Source: JASGDB01 sp049841315 (GTDB taxonomy: Bacteria; Bacteroidota; Bacteroidia; Flavobacteriales; Weeksellaceae). Taken from it: DNA of 5,359 bases. Below are positions 1-5,352 of this stretch, one piece after another; the first letter of the stretch is position 1; each line of letters begins with the position of its first letter. The notes under the pieces are model-generated. The model was not told the origin of the DNA, did not search any database, and was given only the letters and a program-made list of their open reading frames with translations. The stretch spans positions 1-5,359 of the forward strand of contig JASGDB010000131.1 in the NCBI GenBank assembly GCA_049841315.1, written 5' to 3'. A program made the position numbers and the translations under genes.

Positions 1-135
1 GTGGAAATTTTTTAACGAAAATTCTTTAAAATTTTTAACGCCTCCGTTTCCGAGGTCATTTTAAAATAATATGGATATTTTTTTTCCATACAAAATGGCG
101 AAGAGCCAATATCTTTGTTAAATTTTGATGATCTT

Positions 136-169
136 TTGAGCTAAAAAATTTAAAAAGGCTCTAAATTTG
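136..169 (+). promoter_or_regulatory. Candidate promoter for the DUF3108 gene
   Basis: TAAATTTG at 162-169 matches the Bacteroidota -7 element TAnnTTTG exactly. A TTTTG ending at 138 could be the -33 element with a 23-base spacer, at the long end of the accepted range. Transcription would start near 175, giving a leader of about 48 bases. An alternative reading uses TTTG at 166-169 as the -33 element and the one-mismatch TATTTTGG at 191-198 as the -7 element with a 21-base spacer. The sequence does not decide between them. Confidence 0.45.
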
Positions 170-177
170 CCGGCTGG

Positions 178-207
178 AAAAGGTCTTTTTTATTTTGGCA
201 ACCTTTT
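178..207 (+). other. Inverted repeat in the presumed leader of the DUF3108 gene
   Basis: AAAAGGT at 178-184 and ACCTTTT at 201-207 are perfect 7-base inverted arms with a 16-base T-rich loop. If transcription starts near 175, the hairpin opens the mRNA and ends 15 bases before the ATG at 223. The stem has only two G-C pairs, so it is weak. It could be an operator-like dyad, a leader hairpin or chance in AT-rich DNA. Confidence 0.3.
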
Positions 208-222
208 TGTAAAATCAAACCC

Positions 223-999
223 ATGAAAAAGTTAATCAGTTTATTTACAGTAGTATTTTTTGGCTTATCCTTTTCGCAGAAGTTGGACAATATCCAGTCG
301 GGAGAGGTTCTTTCGTACAGAATACATTACGGATTTCTGAATGCGGGAACGGCTACACTGAGTACAACCAAGACGACTTACAGCGGACAGCCTCATTTTT
401 ATGTGAAAGGAGTAGGAAAGACTACCGGAGCGGTAAAAACTTTTTTTAAAGTGGAGGACGTTTATGAAAGTTATATCAATTACAATACGGGACTTCCGAG
501 CTTTTATGTGCGAAATGTGAGTGAGGGAAGCTATCGCCAGCATTACGAAACTACATTCAACCATAATAATCAAACGCTCGTTCTTACCGATAAGAAAAAT
601 CCAAAAAACGGTTCAAAAACACTGAAATCCGTGAAAGGTGTTCAGGATATGCTTTCCGCGTTTTATTATCTGAGAAGTATTGATTCGGAGAAAATGAAAG
701 TGGGCGATGTTTACAATCTGAATGTGTGGATTGATGACGAAATGTTTCCGTTCAGGCTTCGTGTTGCGGGAGCAGAAAATATGAAAACAAAATTCGGAAC
801 TGTGAATGCGTTGAAAATTATTCCGTCCGTAATGAGCGGAAGGGTTTTCAAAGATAAAGAAGGTGTTACGCTTTGGGTAACGAATGACGAAAACCATATT
901 CCTCTTTCCATAAAAGCGGAGCTCGCCGTAGGTTCTCTGAAAGCGGATTTGGACAGTTATAAAAACGTAAAATATCCGATTGCGTTTAAGAAAAAATAA
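223..999 (+). CDS. Secreted DUF3108 family protein
   Basis: This 258-residue protein is exported to the periplasm, and its biochemical role is not established. Residues 1-19 are a signal peptide: MKK, a hydrophobic stretch, then SFSQ, with cleavage likely around residues 18-19. The mature part looks like a beta-rich DUF3108 domain. It has the opening GEVLSYRIHYGFLNAGTA (27-44), a DVYES segment (79-83), the helix QDMLSAFYYLR (141-151), and the closing TLWVTNDENHIPL followed by AELAVGSLKADL (216-243), a typical end for this family. The start fits because the signal peptide begins directly at the ATG. The preceding bases lack a Shine-Dalgarno motif, as is normal in this phylum. The gene stands alone on the + strand, converges with the gene to its right, and ends at a strong hairpin one base after the stop. 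The family assignment is from recognised motifs; a role in envelope maintenance would be a guess. Confidence 0.88.
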   Translation: MKKLISLFTVVFFGLSFSQKLDNIQSGEVLSYRIHYGFLNAGTATLSTTKTTYSGQPHFYVKGVGKTTGAVKTFFKVEDVYESYINYNTGLPSFYVRNVSEGSYRQHYETTFNHNNQTLVLTDKKNPKNGSKTLKSVKGVQDMLSAFYYLRSIDSEKMKVGDVYNLNVWIDDEMFPFRLRVAGAENMKTKFGTVNALKIIPSVMSGRVFKDKEGVTLWVTNDENHIPLSIKAELAVGSLKADLDSYKNVKYPIAFKKK

Positions 1000-1030
1000 A
1001 AAAATGCACAACATCTGTTGTGCATTTTTT
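998..1030. terminator. Bidirectional intrinsic terminator between convergent genes
   Basis: A perfect 8-base stem, TGCACAAC (1005-1012) with GTTGTGCA (1017-1024), closes a 4-base ATCT loop. It is preceded by seven A (998-1004) and followed by six T (1025-1030). On the + strand it starts at the stop codon of the DUF3108 gene. Read on the - strand, the A run becomes a U tract after the hairpin, and the stop of the 397-residue gene lies 20 bases before the stem. It therefore serves both genes. Confidence 0.93.
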
Positions 1031-1044
1031 GTTTCAATATTTCT

Positions 1045-2238
1045 TTATTTCATCTCATTGATAGAGGTTTCCAAAAGTTTGTAATATCTGTTGTCATCGT
1101 AATCCAGCTTCATGTATATTTTGTTGTCCTGTAAAATCTGAAAATATTCTTCTGCGGATTTTTTGTCATTCAAATCTACATAAACTCCCACTAAATTAAA
1201 TAAGATTGCTTGTCCCACAACAGCATTATAAATCGCATCTTTATCTTTGAATTTTACTAAAGGCAGTTTGGCTTTCCATGTTTCCAATGCCTTATTGATT
1301 TCGGCAAGCCCTTTGGCTTTTGTGTCCGCAGAATTGTTGATTTTCAATTTTGTAAATCCTGAAACAGCGTTGATTTTTGCTTTTTCCAAATCATCATATT
1401 CCCCTTTGTTTTTGATGTAGAAAATGGTGCTACCAATGGTTTTGCTTTTAAATCCGTATACATCATTCACATAACTTTGGATTTGGCTTAAAATCTTATT
1501 AACATTCTGATTTTCATAATAATTTCTTCTGATGCTGTTGGTAGAACCGGACGTTATAAGCTCAAAATCATCGGAAAATACTTTTTCTTCCACTACATTT
1601 CCTCCTGTCATTACTTTCAGAACAGTCGGCTGTTTTCCATATACCTGATTGGCATTGTCTTGAAATTCCATATTATTAAAATCAATCACGAAATTAATTC
1701 CGTTTTCCCCTTTGTTGAACCCTTTTAATTCCATTTTGGATTCCATTACATTTTTATCAAAAATCAGATAATTGGAAATATTAGGCTCTTGATAGGTTGG
1801 TTTTGAAGGTTTCACGTATACCGGTTTTGAAGGCAGTTTCAGCTGAGGTTTGTTTCCGCTTTCTGTGAGTGCCAGCCTTTCCAGCAAAGAGAGTTTAGCA
1901 AATTGGTCAGATTCTAATTTGAATTTTTCTTTTGCCTCTTTTACATCATTTTCATGATTTTTTAAAGCTTCCTGATAGTCAATTTCAGATTGTTTTACCA
2001 CATTATCGTAATTCGCCAGTTTATCCTGAAATTCTTCTTTGGCAACTTTCTCCAAATCCTCAGCTTTCATGGTATAAGGAATGTGGATGGTAAATTTGTA
2101 ATTGTTCTGACCGAGGTTTAATTTTGTTTTTGGTTCTTCAAGTCTTTCAGAATTCACTTGTTCGGATAAAATCCTCTGAGATTTAAATGACTGAAATGCC
2201 AGAAGCATTACGATTGAACCGATAAAAATTTTTTTCAT
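1045..2238 (-). CDS. Hypothetical secreted protein with coiled coil, proline-rich linker and TPR-like C-terminus
   Basis: I do not recognise this 397-residue protein. Residues 1-21 form a signal peptide (MKK, hydrophobic core, then FKSQ), so it is probably periplasmic or outer-membrane associated; there is no lipobox cysteine. Residues 45-57 look like a beta strand. Residues 58-125 are highly charged, rich in Glu and Lys, and likely form a long helix or coiled coil. Residues 130-152 are a proline-rich linker with repeated KPxYxKPSKP-like steps. Residues 155-280 look beta-rich, and residues 305-395 are helical and resemble one or two TPR-type helix pairs (around AILFNLVGVYVDL and SAEEYFQIL). 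The ATG sits directly before the signal peptide and follows an A/T-rich stretch. The gene starts 27 bases after the pheS stop with no promoter or terminator visible between them, so co-transcription with pheS is likely. A scaffold or adaptor role is only a guess from the architecture. Confidence 0.82.
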   Translation of the reverse strand: MKKIFIGSIVMLLAFQSFKSQRILSEQVNSERLEEPKTKLNLGQNNYKFTIHIPYTMKAEDLEKVAKEEFQDKLANYDNVVKQSEIDYQEALKNHENDVKEAKEKFKLESDQFAKLSLLERLALTESGNKPQLKLPSKPVYVKPSKPTYQEPNISNYLIFDKNVMESKMELKGFNKGENGINFVIDFNNMEFQDNANQVYGKQPTVLKVMTGGNVVEEKVFSDDFELITSGSTNSIRRNYYENQNVNKILSQIQSYVNDVYGFKSKTIGSTIFYIKNKGEYDDLEKAKINAVSGFTKLKINNSADTKAKGLAEINKALETWKAKLPLVKFKDKDAIYNAVVGQAILFNLVGVYVDLNDKKSAEEYFQILQDNKIYMKLDYDDNRYYKLLETSINEMK

Positions 2239-2265
2239 AATGTATATTTTAATTGGTGATTTTTT

Positions 2266-3276
2266 CTATAAAGTCTTAAACTGTTCAAGCATTCTGATGT
2301 CATTTTCAAAGAACATTCGGATGTCGCTCATTTGGTAAAGTAGCATCACGATTCTCTCGATTCCCATCCCGAAAGCATATCCGGAATACTGGTCGGAATC
2401 GATATTAACGTTTTGAAGAACCGCAGGGTCTACCATTCCGCATCCCATGATTTCCAGCCACCCTGTTCCTTTCGTGATTCTGTAATCCGTTTCGGAATTA
2501 AGCCCCCAATACACATCCACTTCGGCGCTCGGCTCTGTGAAAGGGAAATAAGACGGTCTCATTCTGATTTTCGATTTCCCAAACAGTTCTGTGGTAAAAA
2601 ACTGAATGGTCTGTTTTAAATCGGCAAAACTCACATTTTCATCAATATAAAGTCCTTCAATCTGGTGGAAAATACAATGCGAACGGGAGGAAACCGCTTC
2701 ATTTCTGAAAACTCTTCCCGGAGAAAGAATTCTTATCGGTGGTTTGTTTTCTTCCATGTGGCGAATCTGCACGGATGAAGTATGCGTTCTCAGCAGGATA
2801 TCAGGATTTTGTTCGATGAAGAACGTGTCCTGCATATCTCTTGCCGGGTGATATTCCGGAAGATTCAGCGCAGTGAAATTATGCCAGTCGTCTTCAATTT
2901 CAGGACCGTCTGCAACGGCAAAACCGATGGATTTGAAGATTTCGATGATTTTGTTTTTTACTAAATTAATAGGATGCCTTGTTCCCAATTCCAGAGGAAA
3001 AGCGGGTTTGGTAAGGTCGTCTTTTTCGATAACGGTTTCGGAAGATGTTGTGTTTTTCAGCTCTTCCAATTTGGCAGCAACAGCCTGTTTCAGCGTATTG
3101 ATTTTCTGTCCGAATTCTTTTTTCTGTTCGTTCGGAACTTCTTTGAATTTTTCAAAAAAATCGTTGAGGATTCCTTTTTTTCCGCTGTATTTGATACGGA
3201 ATTGTTCGATTTCTTCCTTTTGGGAAGAGGCAAAACCGTTTACATCTGCTAATAATTCGTCAATCTTTTCTAACAT
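2266..3276 (-). CDS. pheS: Phenylalanine--tRNA ligase alpha subunit
   Basis: This is the catalytic alpha subunit of cytoplasmic phenylalanyl-tRNA synthetase (alpha2-beta2), which attaches phenylalanine to tRNA-Phe using ATP. At 336 residues it has the usual bacterial length. Residues 1-80 are the N-terminal helical arm that contacts tRNA. The class II core follows: motif 1 region with HPINLVKNKI (101-110), LLRTHTSSVQIR (161-172), motif 2 GRVFRNEAVSSRSH (187-200) leading to FHQIEGL, the FTEPSAEVDV segment (246-255), and motif 3 GYAFGMGIERIVMLLY (299-314). Ala301 in GYAFG corresponds to E. coli Ala294, which shapes the phenylalanine pocket, so normal specificity is expected. The C-terminus FFENDIRMLEQFK is also typical. 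pheT is not adjacent, unlike in E. coli; separation of the two genes is, as I recall, common in this phylum. The gene has its own -7 element upstream and probably carries the 397-residue gene on the same transcript. Confidence 0.98.
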   Translation of the reverse strand: MLEKIDELLADVNGFASSQKEEIEQFRIKYSGKKGILNDFFEKFKEVPNEQKKEFGQKINTLKQAVAAKLEELKNTTSSETVIEKDDLTKPAFPLELGTRHPINLVKNKIIEIFKSIGFAVADGPEIEDDWHNFTALNLPEYHPARDMQDTFFIEQNPDILLRTHTSSVQIRHMEENKPPIRILSPGRVFRNEAVSSRSHCIFHQIEGLYIDENVSFADLKQTIQFFTTELFGKSKIRMRPSYFPFTEPSAEVDVYWGLNSETDYRITKGTGWLEIMGCGMVDPAVLQNVNIDSDQYSGYAFGMGIERIVMLLYQMSDIRMFFENDIRMLEQFKTL

Positions 3277-3298
3277 TGTCGTTCTTTCTGTGAGGTTG

Positions 3299-3306
3299 CA
3301 AAATTA
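3299..3306 (-). promoter_or_regulatory. Candidate -7 element of the pheS promoter
   Basis: Read on the - strand the bases are TAATTTTG, an exact match to TAnnTTTG. Transcription would start near 3293, leaving a leader of about 17 bases before the pheS ATG. No TTG is present at the expected -33 distance, so the upstream half is weak. The element lies between the terminator of the YceI gene and pheS, where an independent promoter would be needed. Confidence 0.5.
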
Positions 3307-3343
3307 CAAAAATTTTATGTGAATCTCGGGACACGGAAGCATA

Positions 3344-3375
3344 AAAAGACCTGCTCCGAAAAGAACAGGTACTTT
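3344..3375 (-). terminator. Intrinsic terminator of the YceI-family gene
   Basis: In the - strand transcript ACCTGTTC (3370-3363) pairs with GAGCAGGT (3356-3349), giving an 8-base stem with one G-U pair and a 6-base loop. It is followed by CTTTTTA (3348-3342), a short U tract. It lies about 27 bases past the YceI stop and upstream of the pheS -7 element, so it separates the two transcripts. Confidence 0.82.
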
Positions 3376-3396
3376 ATTGTTTTTGTGCGAAATATT

Positions 3397-4047
3397 TTAT
3401 TTCGTTTCTATTGCTTTTATCGAAACCTGAAGCGTTACTTCATTTTTCAACAATCCATTTTCTACCGGCATTGCGAATTTCACTCCGAAATCTTCACGAT
3501 TGATGTCAGTCGGCTGTGTAGCGATGGCTACCGTTCCATCTTCTTTTACGGAAACATTGGCAAGAAACTGTACGGGTTTTGTAATTCCTTTAATGGTGAG
3601 GTTTCCTTCCAGAACCGTGTTGTAATCGCCGCTTTCGGAAGCAGTTACTTTCGTAATTTCATAAGATGCAGTCGGGAATTTTTCCACTTCAAAAAAATCA
3701 GCGCTTTTCAGATGTCCTTCCAGTTTTGCTTTAGAGTCGGTATCATCCTTTAAATCAATGCTTTCGAGGGAATTTACATCCGCAACAAATGTTCCGCTTT
3801 CCAATTTTCCGTTTTTTACGGTGATATTTCCGCTTTCAAATTTAATCGTTCCGAAATGGCTGGTATTTTCAGATTTTACGACTTTATAGCCTTTCCATTC
3901 TATTTTGCTGTTCAGCGTGTCTATGCTATAAACGGTTCCGTCCTGAGTGGTGGTTACGTCGTTGCTTTCGCTGGTAAGTGGTTTGTCTTTTCCGCAGGAA
4001 ACAAGCACGGCAGTTGAAATCAGGGCAGGAAATAATAATTTTTTCAT
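3397..4047 (-). CDS. YceI-family lipoprotein
   Basis: This 216-residue protein is a lipid-anchored member of the YceI family. Members fold as a lipocalin-like beta barrel, and a Thermus homologue binds a polyisoprenoid chain; the ligand here is unknown. Residues 1-17 are a lipoprotein signal with lipobox LVSC, and Cys18 is the lipidation site. The next residues are GKDK, without the cluster of acidic residues that directs lipoproteins to the cell surface in this phylum, so a periplasm-facing anchor is more likely. A polar linker runs to about residue 38. The YceI domain covers about 39-214: YSIDTLNSKIEWKGYK near its start, HLKSADFFEVEKFPTASYEI (112-131), GNLTIKGITKPVQF (148-161) and INREDFGV (182-189), all family hallmarks. 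The gene is divergent from the ABC ATPase gene, with a shared 106-base upstream region, and ends at its own hairpin, so it is probably monocistronic. Confidence 0.95.
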   Translation of the reverse strand: MKKLLFPALISTAVLVSCGKDKPLTSESNDVTTTQDGTVYSIDTLNSKIEWKGYKVVKSENTSHFGTIKFESGNITVKNGKLESGTFVADVNSLESIDLKDDTDSKAKLEGHLKSADFFEVEKFPTASYEITKVTASESGDYNTVLEGNLTIKGITKPVQFLANVSVKEDGTVAIATQPTDINREDFGVKFAMPVENGLLKNEVTLQVSIKAIETK

Positions 4048-4077
4048 AGTGTAAATTTTTTTTATGGATTCAAGCGG

Positions 4078-4085
4078 CGAAATTA
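4078..4085 (-). promoter_or_regulatory. Candidate -7 element for the YceI-family gene
   Basis: Read on the - strand the bases are TAATTTCG, one mismatch from TAnnTTTG. A TTC at 4108-4106, 20 bases further upstream, could be a degenerate -33 element. The leader would be about 25 bases. Neither half matches perfectly, so this is tentative. Confidence 0.33.
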
Positions 4086-4101
4086 TGAAAAATATCAGTA
4101 A

Positions 4102-4143
4102 TACGGAATATTGAAATTATTAATAATAGGAAACAATTCCGTA
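4102..4143. promoter_or_regulatory. Nested dyad in the divergent YceI / ABC ATPase promoter region, possible operator
   Basis: TACGGAAT (4102-4109) and ATTCCGTA (4136-4143) are perfect 8-base inverted arms, and TTG (4111-4113) and CAA (4134-4136) continue the symmetry with a small offset. Between them lies a perfect 12-base AT palindrome, ATTATTAATAAT (4116-4127), whose centre is one base from the centre of the outer arms. The right arm overlaps the first two bases of the -7 element of the ATPase gene, and the left arm overlaps the degenerate -33 position of the YceI gene. This placement suits a regulator of both genes, but binding is an inference. Confidence 0.4.
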
Positions 4144-4149
4144 CTTTTG
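4142..4149 (+). promoter_or_regulatory. Candidate -7 element of the ABC ATPase gene
   Basis: TACTTTTG matches TAnnTTTG exactly and ends only four bases before the ATG at 4154. A start site at the usual distance from this element would fall at or next to the ATG, giving a leaderless or nearly leaderless mRNA. No TTG lies at the normal -33 distance; the nearest, at 4111-4113, has a 28-base spacer, which is too long. Confidence 0.5.
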
Positions 4150-4153
4150 TTCT

Positions 4154-5086
4154 ATGCTATTGGAGATAAATCATTTAATTTTTTCGCATCAGCCGGAACA
4201 TCCTTTGTTCCAGAATTTCAACCTTAAAATCGACTCGGGAAAAATCGTCGCCCTTGCCGGAGAAAGCGGTTGCGGAAAATCGACTCTGTTGAGCTTGATT
4301 TACGGACTTCTTCACTGGAAAAATGGCGAAATTATTTTTGACGGAGAACGTTTGTACGGCCCTCAGAAAAATCTGGTTCCCGGAGAAAAAAACATGAAAT
4401 TTGTAGCACAGGATTACGATTTGATGCCTTATGCAACGGTGTATGACAATGTGGGGAAATTCCTCTCCAATGTCAATCTCAGGGAAAAACGGGAAAAAGT
4501 GGAAGAACTTCTGGATGTCGTAGGTATGAAAGAATACGCAGATGTGTTTCCGAAAAATCTTAGCGGCGGACAACAGCAAAGAGTTGCGATTGCCAGAGCA
4601 CTTTCCGTAACGCCGAAACTCCTTCTTCTGGACGAACCGTTCAGCAATCTTGATTTTTCAAGGAAATTAGAGCTTCGGGAAAGGCTGTTCAATTATGTGA
4701 AAAAAGAAAATCTTTCGCTCATTATTTCCACACACAATCTTATGGAAATTCTGCCTTGGCTCGACCAAATTATTGTTTTGCAGGACGGCAGACTGATTCA
4801 GAATGACGCTCCGGATGAAACTTACAGAAACCCTTACAACGAGTATGTGGCAAGGCTTTTCGGTGAGGTCAATGTTTTTTCGGATGAAGAAAAAGAACGT
4901 TTCGGAATCAGTAAGAATTTTTATTTCCCGCACGAAATCATCATTTCCGAAAATGGTGAACAAGCGGAAATTCTGGAAAGCCGTTTTTCGGGAAACCACT
5001 ATTGGAATAAAGTGAGTTTCAAAGGAAAAAATATTGTGGTTTATTCGGACAAACAGTTTTCCGGAACGGTGAAAGTTTCTTTTTAG
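4154..5086 (+). CDS. ABC transporter ATP-binding protein, importer type with C-terminal TOBE-like region
   Basis: This is the cytoplasmic ATPase subunit that powers an ABC transporter. Its 310 residues contain a complete nucleotide-binding domain: Walker A GESGCGKST (36-44), Q-loop Gln86 in FVAQDYDLMP, signature LSGGQQQR (136-143), Walker B LLLLD (156-160) with catalytic Glu161, D-loop SNLD (164-167) and H-loop His194 in STHN. All catalytic residues are present, so it should be active. After about residue 235 comes an extra beta-rich segment of about 75 residues. It includes YFPHEIII and a closing RFSGNHYWNKVSFKGKNIVVYS-like pattern, split here at residues 277-298, which resembles the TOBE domain of the iron(III)/spermidine/sugar importer ATPases (FbpC/PotA/MalK type). 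No permease or binding protein is nearby, so the substrate cannot be named. The start fits because MLLEINHLIF is the normal first strand of the domain. No clear terminator follows the stop. Confidence 0.93.
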   Translation: MLLEINHLIFSHQPEHPLFQNFNLKIDSGKIVALAGESGCGKSTLLSLIYGLLHWKNGEIIFDGERLYGPQKNLVPGEKNMKFVAQDYDLMPYATVYDNVGKFLSNVNLREKREKVEELLDVVGMKEYADVFPKNLSGGQQQRVAIARALSVTPKLLLLDEPFSNLDFSRKLELRERLFNYVKKENLSLIISTHNLMEILPWLDQIIVLQDGRLIQNDAPDETYRNPYNEYVARLFGEVNVFSDEEKERFGISKNFYFPHEIIISENGEQAEILESRFSGNHYWNKVSFKGKNIVVYSDKQFSGTVKVSF

Positions 5087-5104
5087 ACCTGAGAATTTTA
5101 AATG

Positions 5105-5134
5105 GTTTGATTTTGTTTGAAAAAGTTTGAATAA
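5105..5134. repeat. Three 10-base direct repeats beginning GTTTGA
   Basis: GTTTGA occurs at 5105-5110, 5115-5120 and 5125-5130, an exact 10-base period, each followed by four A/T bases. It begins 18 bases after the ATPase stop codon. The period is close to one helical turn, so the three copies would face the same side of the DNA. It may be a protein-binding array, curved DNA or a decayed simple repeat. Confidence 0.6.
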
Positions 5135-5151
5135 TAAATCCCAACCAAAAA

Positions 5152-5207
5152 CTTCCATCTTCCTGCTTCCATCTTCCAACCTGAAACCTCGCACCTCATT
5201 CCCCTTA
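5152..5207. repeat. Degenerate heptanucleotide tandem array, about eight units
   Basis: Cutting the sequence every 7 bases from 5152 gives eight units with no slippage. The first four share CTTCC (CTTCCAT at 5152 and 5166, CTTCCTG at 5159, CTTCCAA at 5173). The next three begin CCT (5180, 5187, 5194), and the last is CCCCTTA (5201). The first two pairs give a 12-base exact repeat, CTTCCATCTTCC, at 5152-5163 and 5166-5177. The + strand is almost free of G (only 5165, 5183 and 5191) and sharply richer in C than its surroundings. From memory, similar pyrimidine-rich heptads occur between genes in Chryseobacterium-type genomes; this was not checked. Confidence 0.75.
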
Positions 5208-5325
5208 ATGTTAATATGTGAATAACTCCCTCCAGGCTAAACGCATTAAAATTGTGTTATATTGGTAAAAATTTGTGATTTTTAATGGAGAAAAAATATT
5301 TTTCAACAGTGTTTTTTTAATTCTT

Positions 5326-5352
5326 GCTGATTTTACAGATAACGCTGATTAA
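5326..5352. repeat. Three-unit degenerate nonanucleotide tandem repeat
   Basis: Units GCTGATTTT (5326), ACAGATAAC (5335) and GCTGATTAA (5344) follow each other without gaps and share the pattern xCxGATxxx. It resembles a CxGATT-type nonamer repeat that I recall from noncoding DNA of several Bacteroidota; this is from memory. The array lies seven bases from the right edge, so more units could lie outside the window, although the last bases (AAAACAAA-like) do not continue it. Confidence 0.5.

Noticed and set aside
25..65. TTTAAAAT / ATTTTAAA arms enclosing CCTC / GAGG as a terminator of a gene to the left
   Set aside because: The inner and outer arms are not concentric, the inner stem has only four pairs, and no U tract follows.
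70..90. Hairpin TATGGA / TCCATA as an intrinsic terminator
   Set aside because: The stem is 6 bases with only two G-C pairs, the T run lies inside the loop instead of after the stem, and no gene end is visible to its left.
96..108. TGGC / GCCA hairpin with a 5-base loop
   Set aside because: A 4-base stem is too short to mean anything without conservation data.
2239..2265. A separate promoter or terminator between pheS and the 397-residue gene
   Set aside because: No TAnnTTTG element and no hairpin with a U tract can be found in the 27 bases, so co-transcription is the simpler reading.
2873..3322. A 149-residue open frame on the + strand antisense to pheS
   Set aside because: It lies almost wholly within the well-supported pheS gene on the opposite strand. 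Its product has no recognisable domain and its Ser/Phe-rich make-up is what antisense reading of this gene would give.
4667..5194. A 175-residue open frame on the - strand over the end of the ATPase gene
   Set aside because: It opposes a clear ABC ATPase and runs into the heptad repeat, where its start would lie. The product is Phe/Arg/Asn-rich with no domain pattern.
5152..5207. CRISPR-like array
   Set aside because: Units are 7 bases with no spacers between them, and no cas gene is present. It is a simple tandem repeat.
5240..5258. AACGCA / TGTGTT hairpin as the ATPase terminator
   Set aside because: Six pairs including a G-U, no U tract after it, and more than 150 bases past the stop codon.
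5290..5304. GAAAAA / TTTTTC hairpin
   Set aside because: A run of A facing a run of T with one G-C pair is expected by chance in this DNA and has no terminator structure.
5285..5320. A tiny open frame reading MEKKYFSTVFF then stop
   Set aside because: Eleven residues with no convincing promoter, in AT-rich noncoding DNA; codons are mostly A or T runs. Nothing supports translation.
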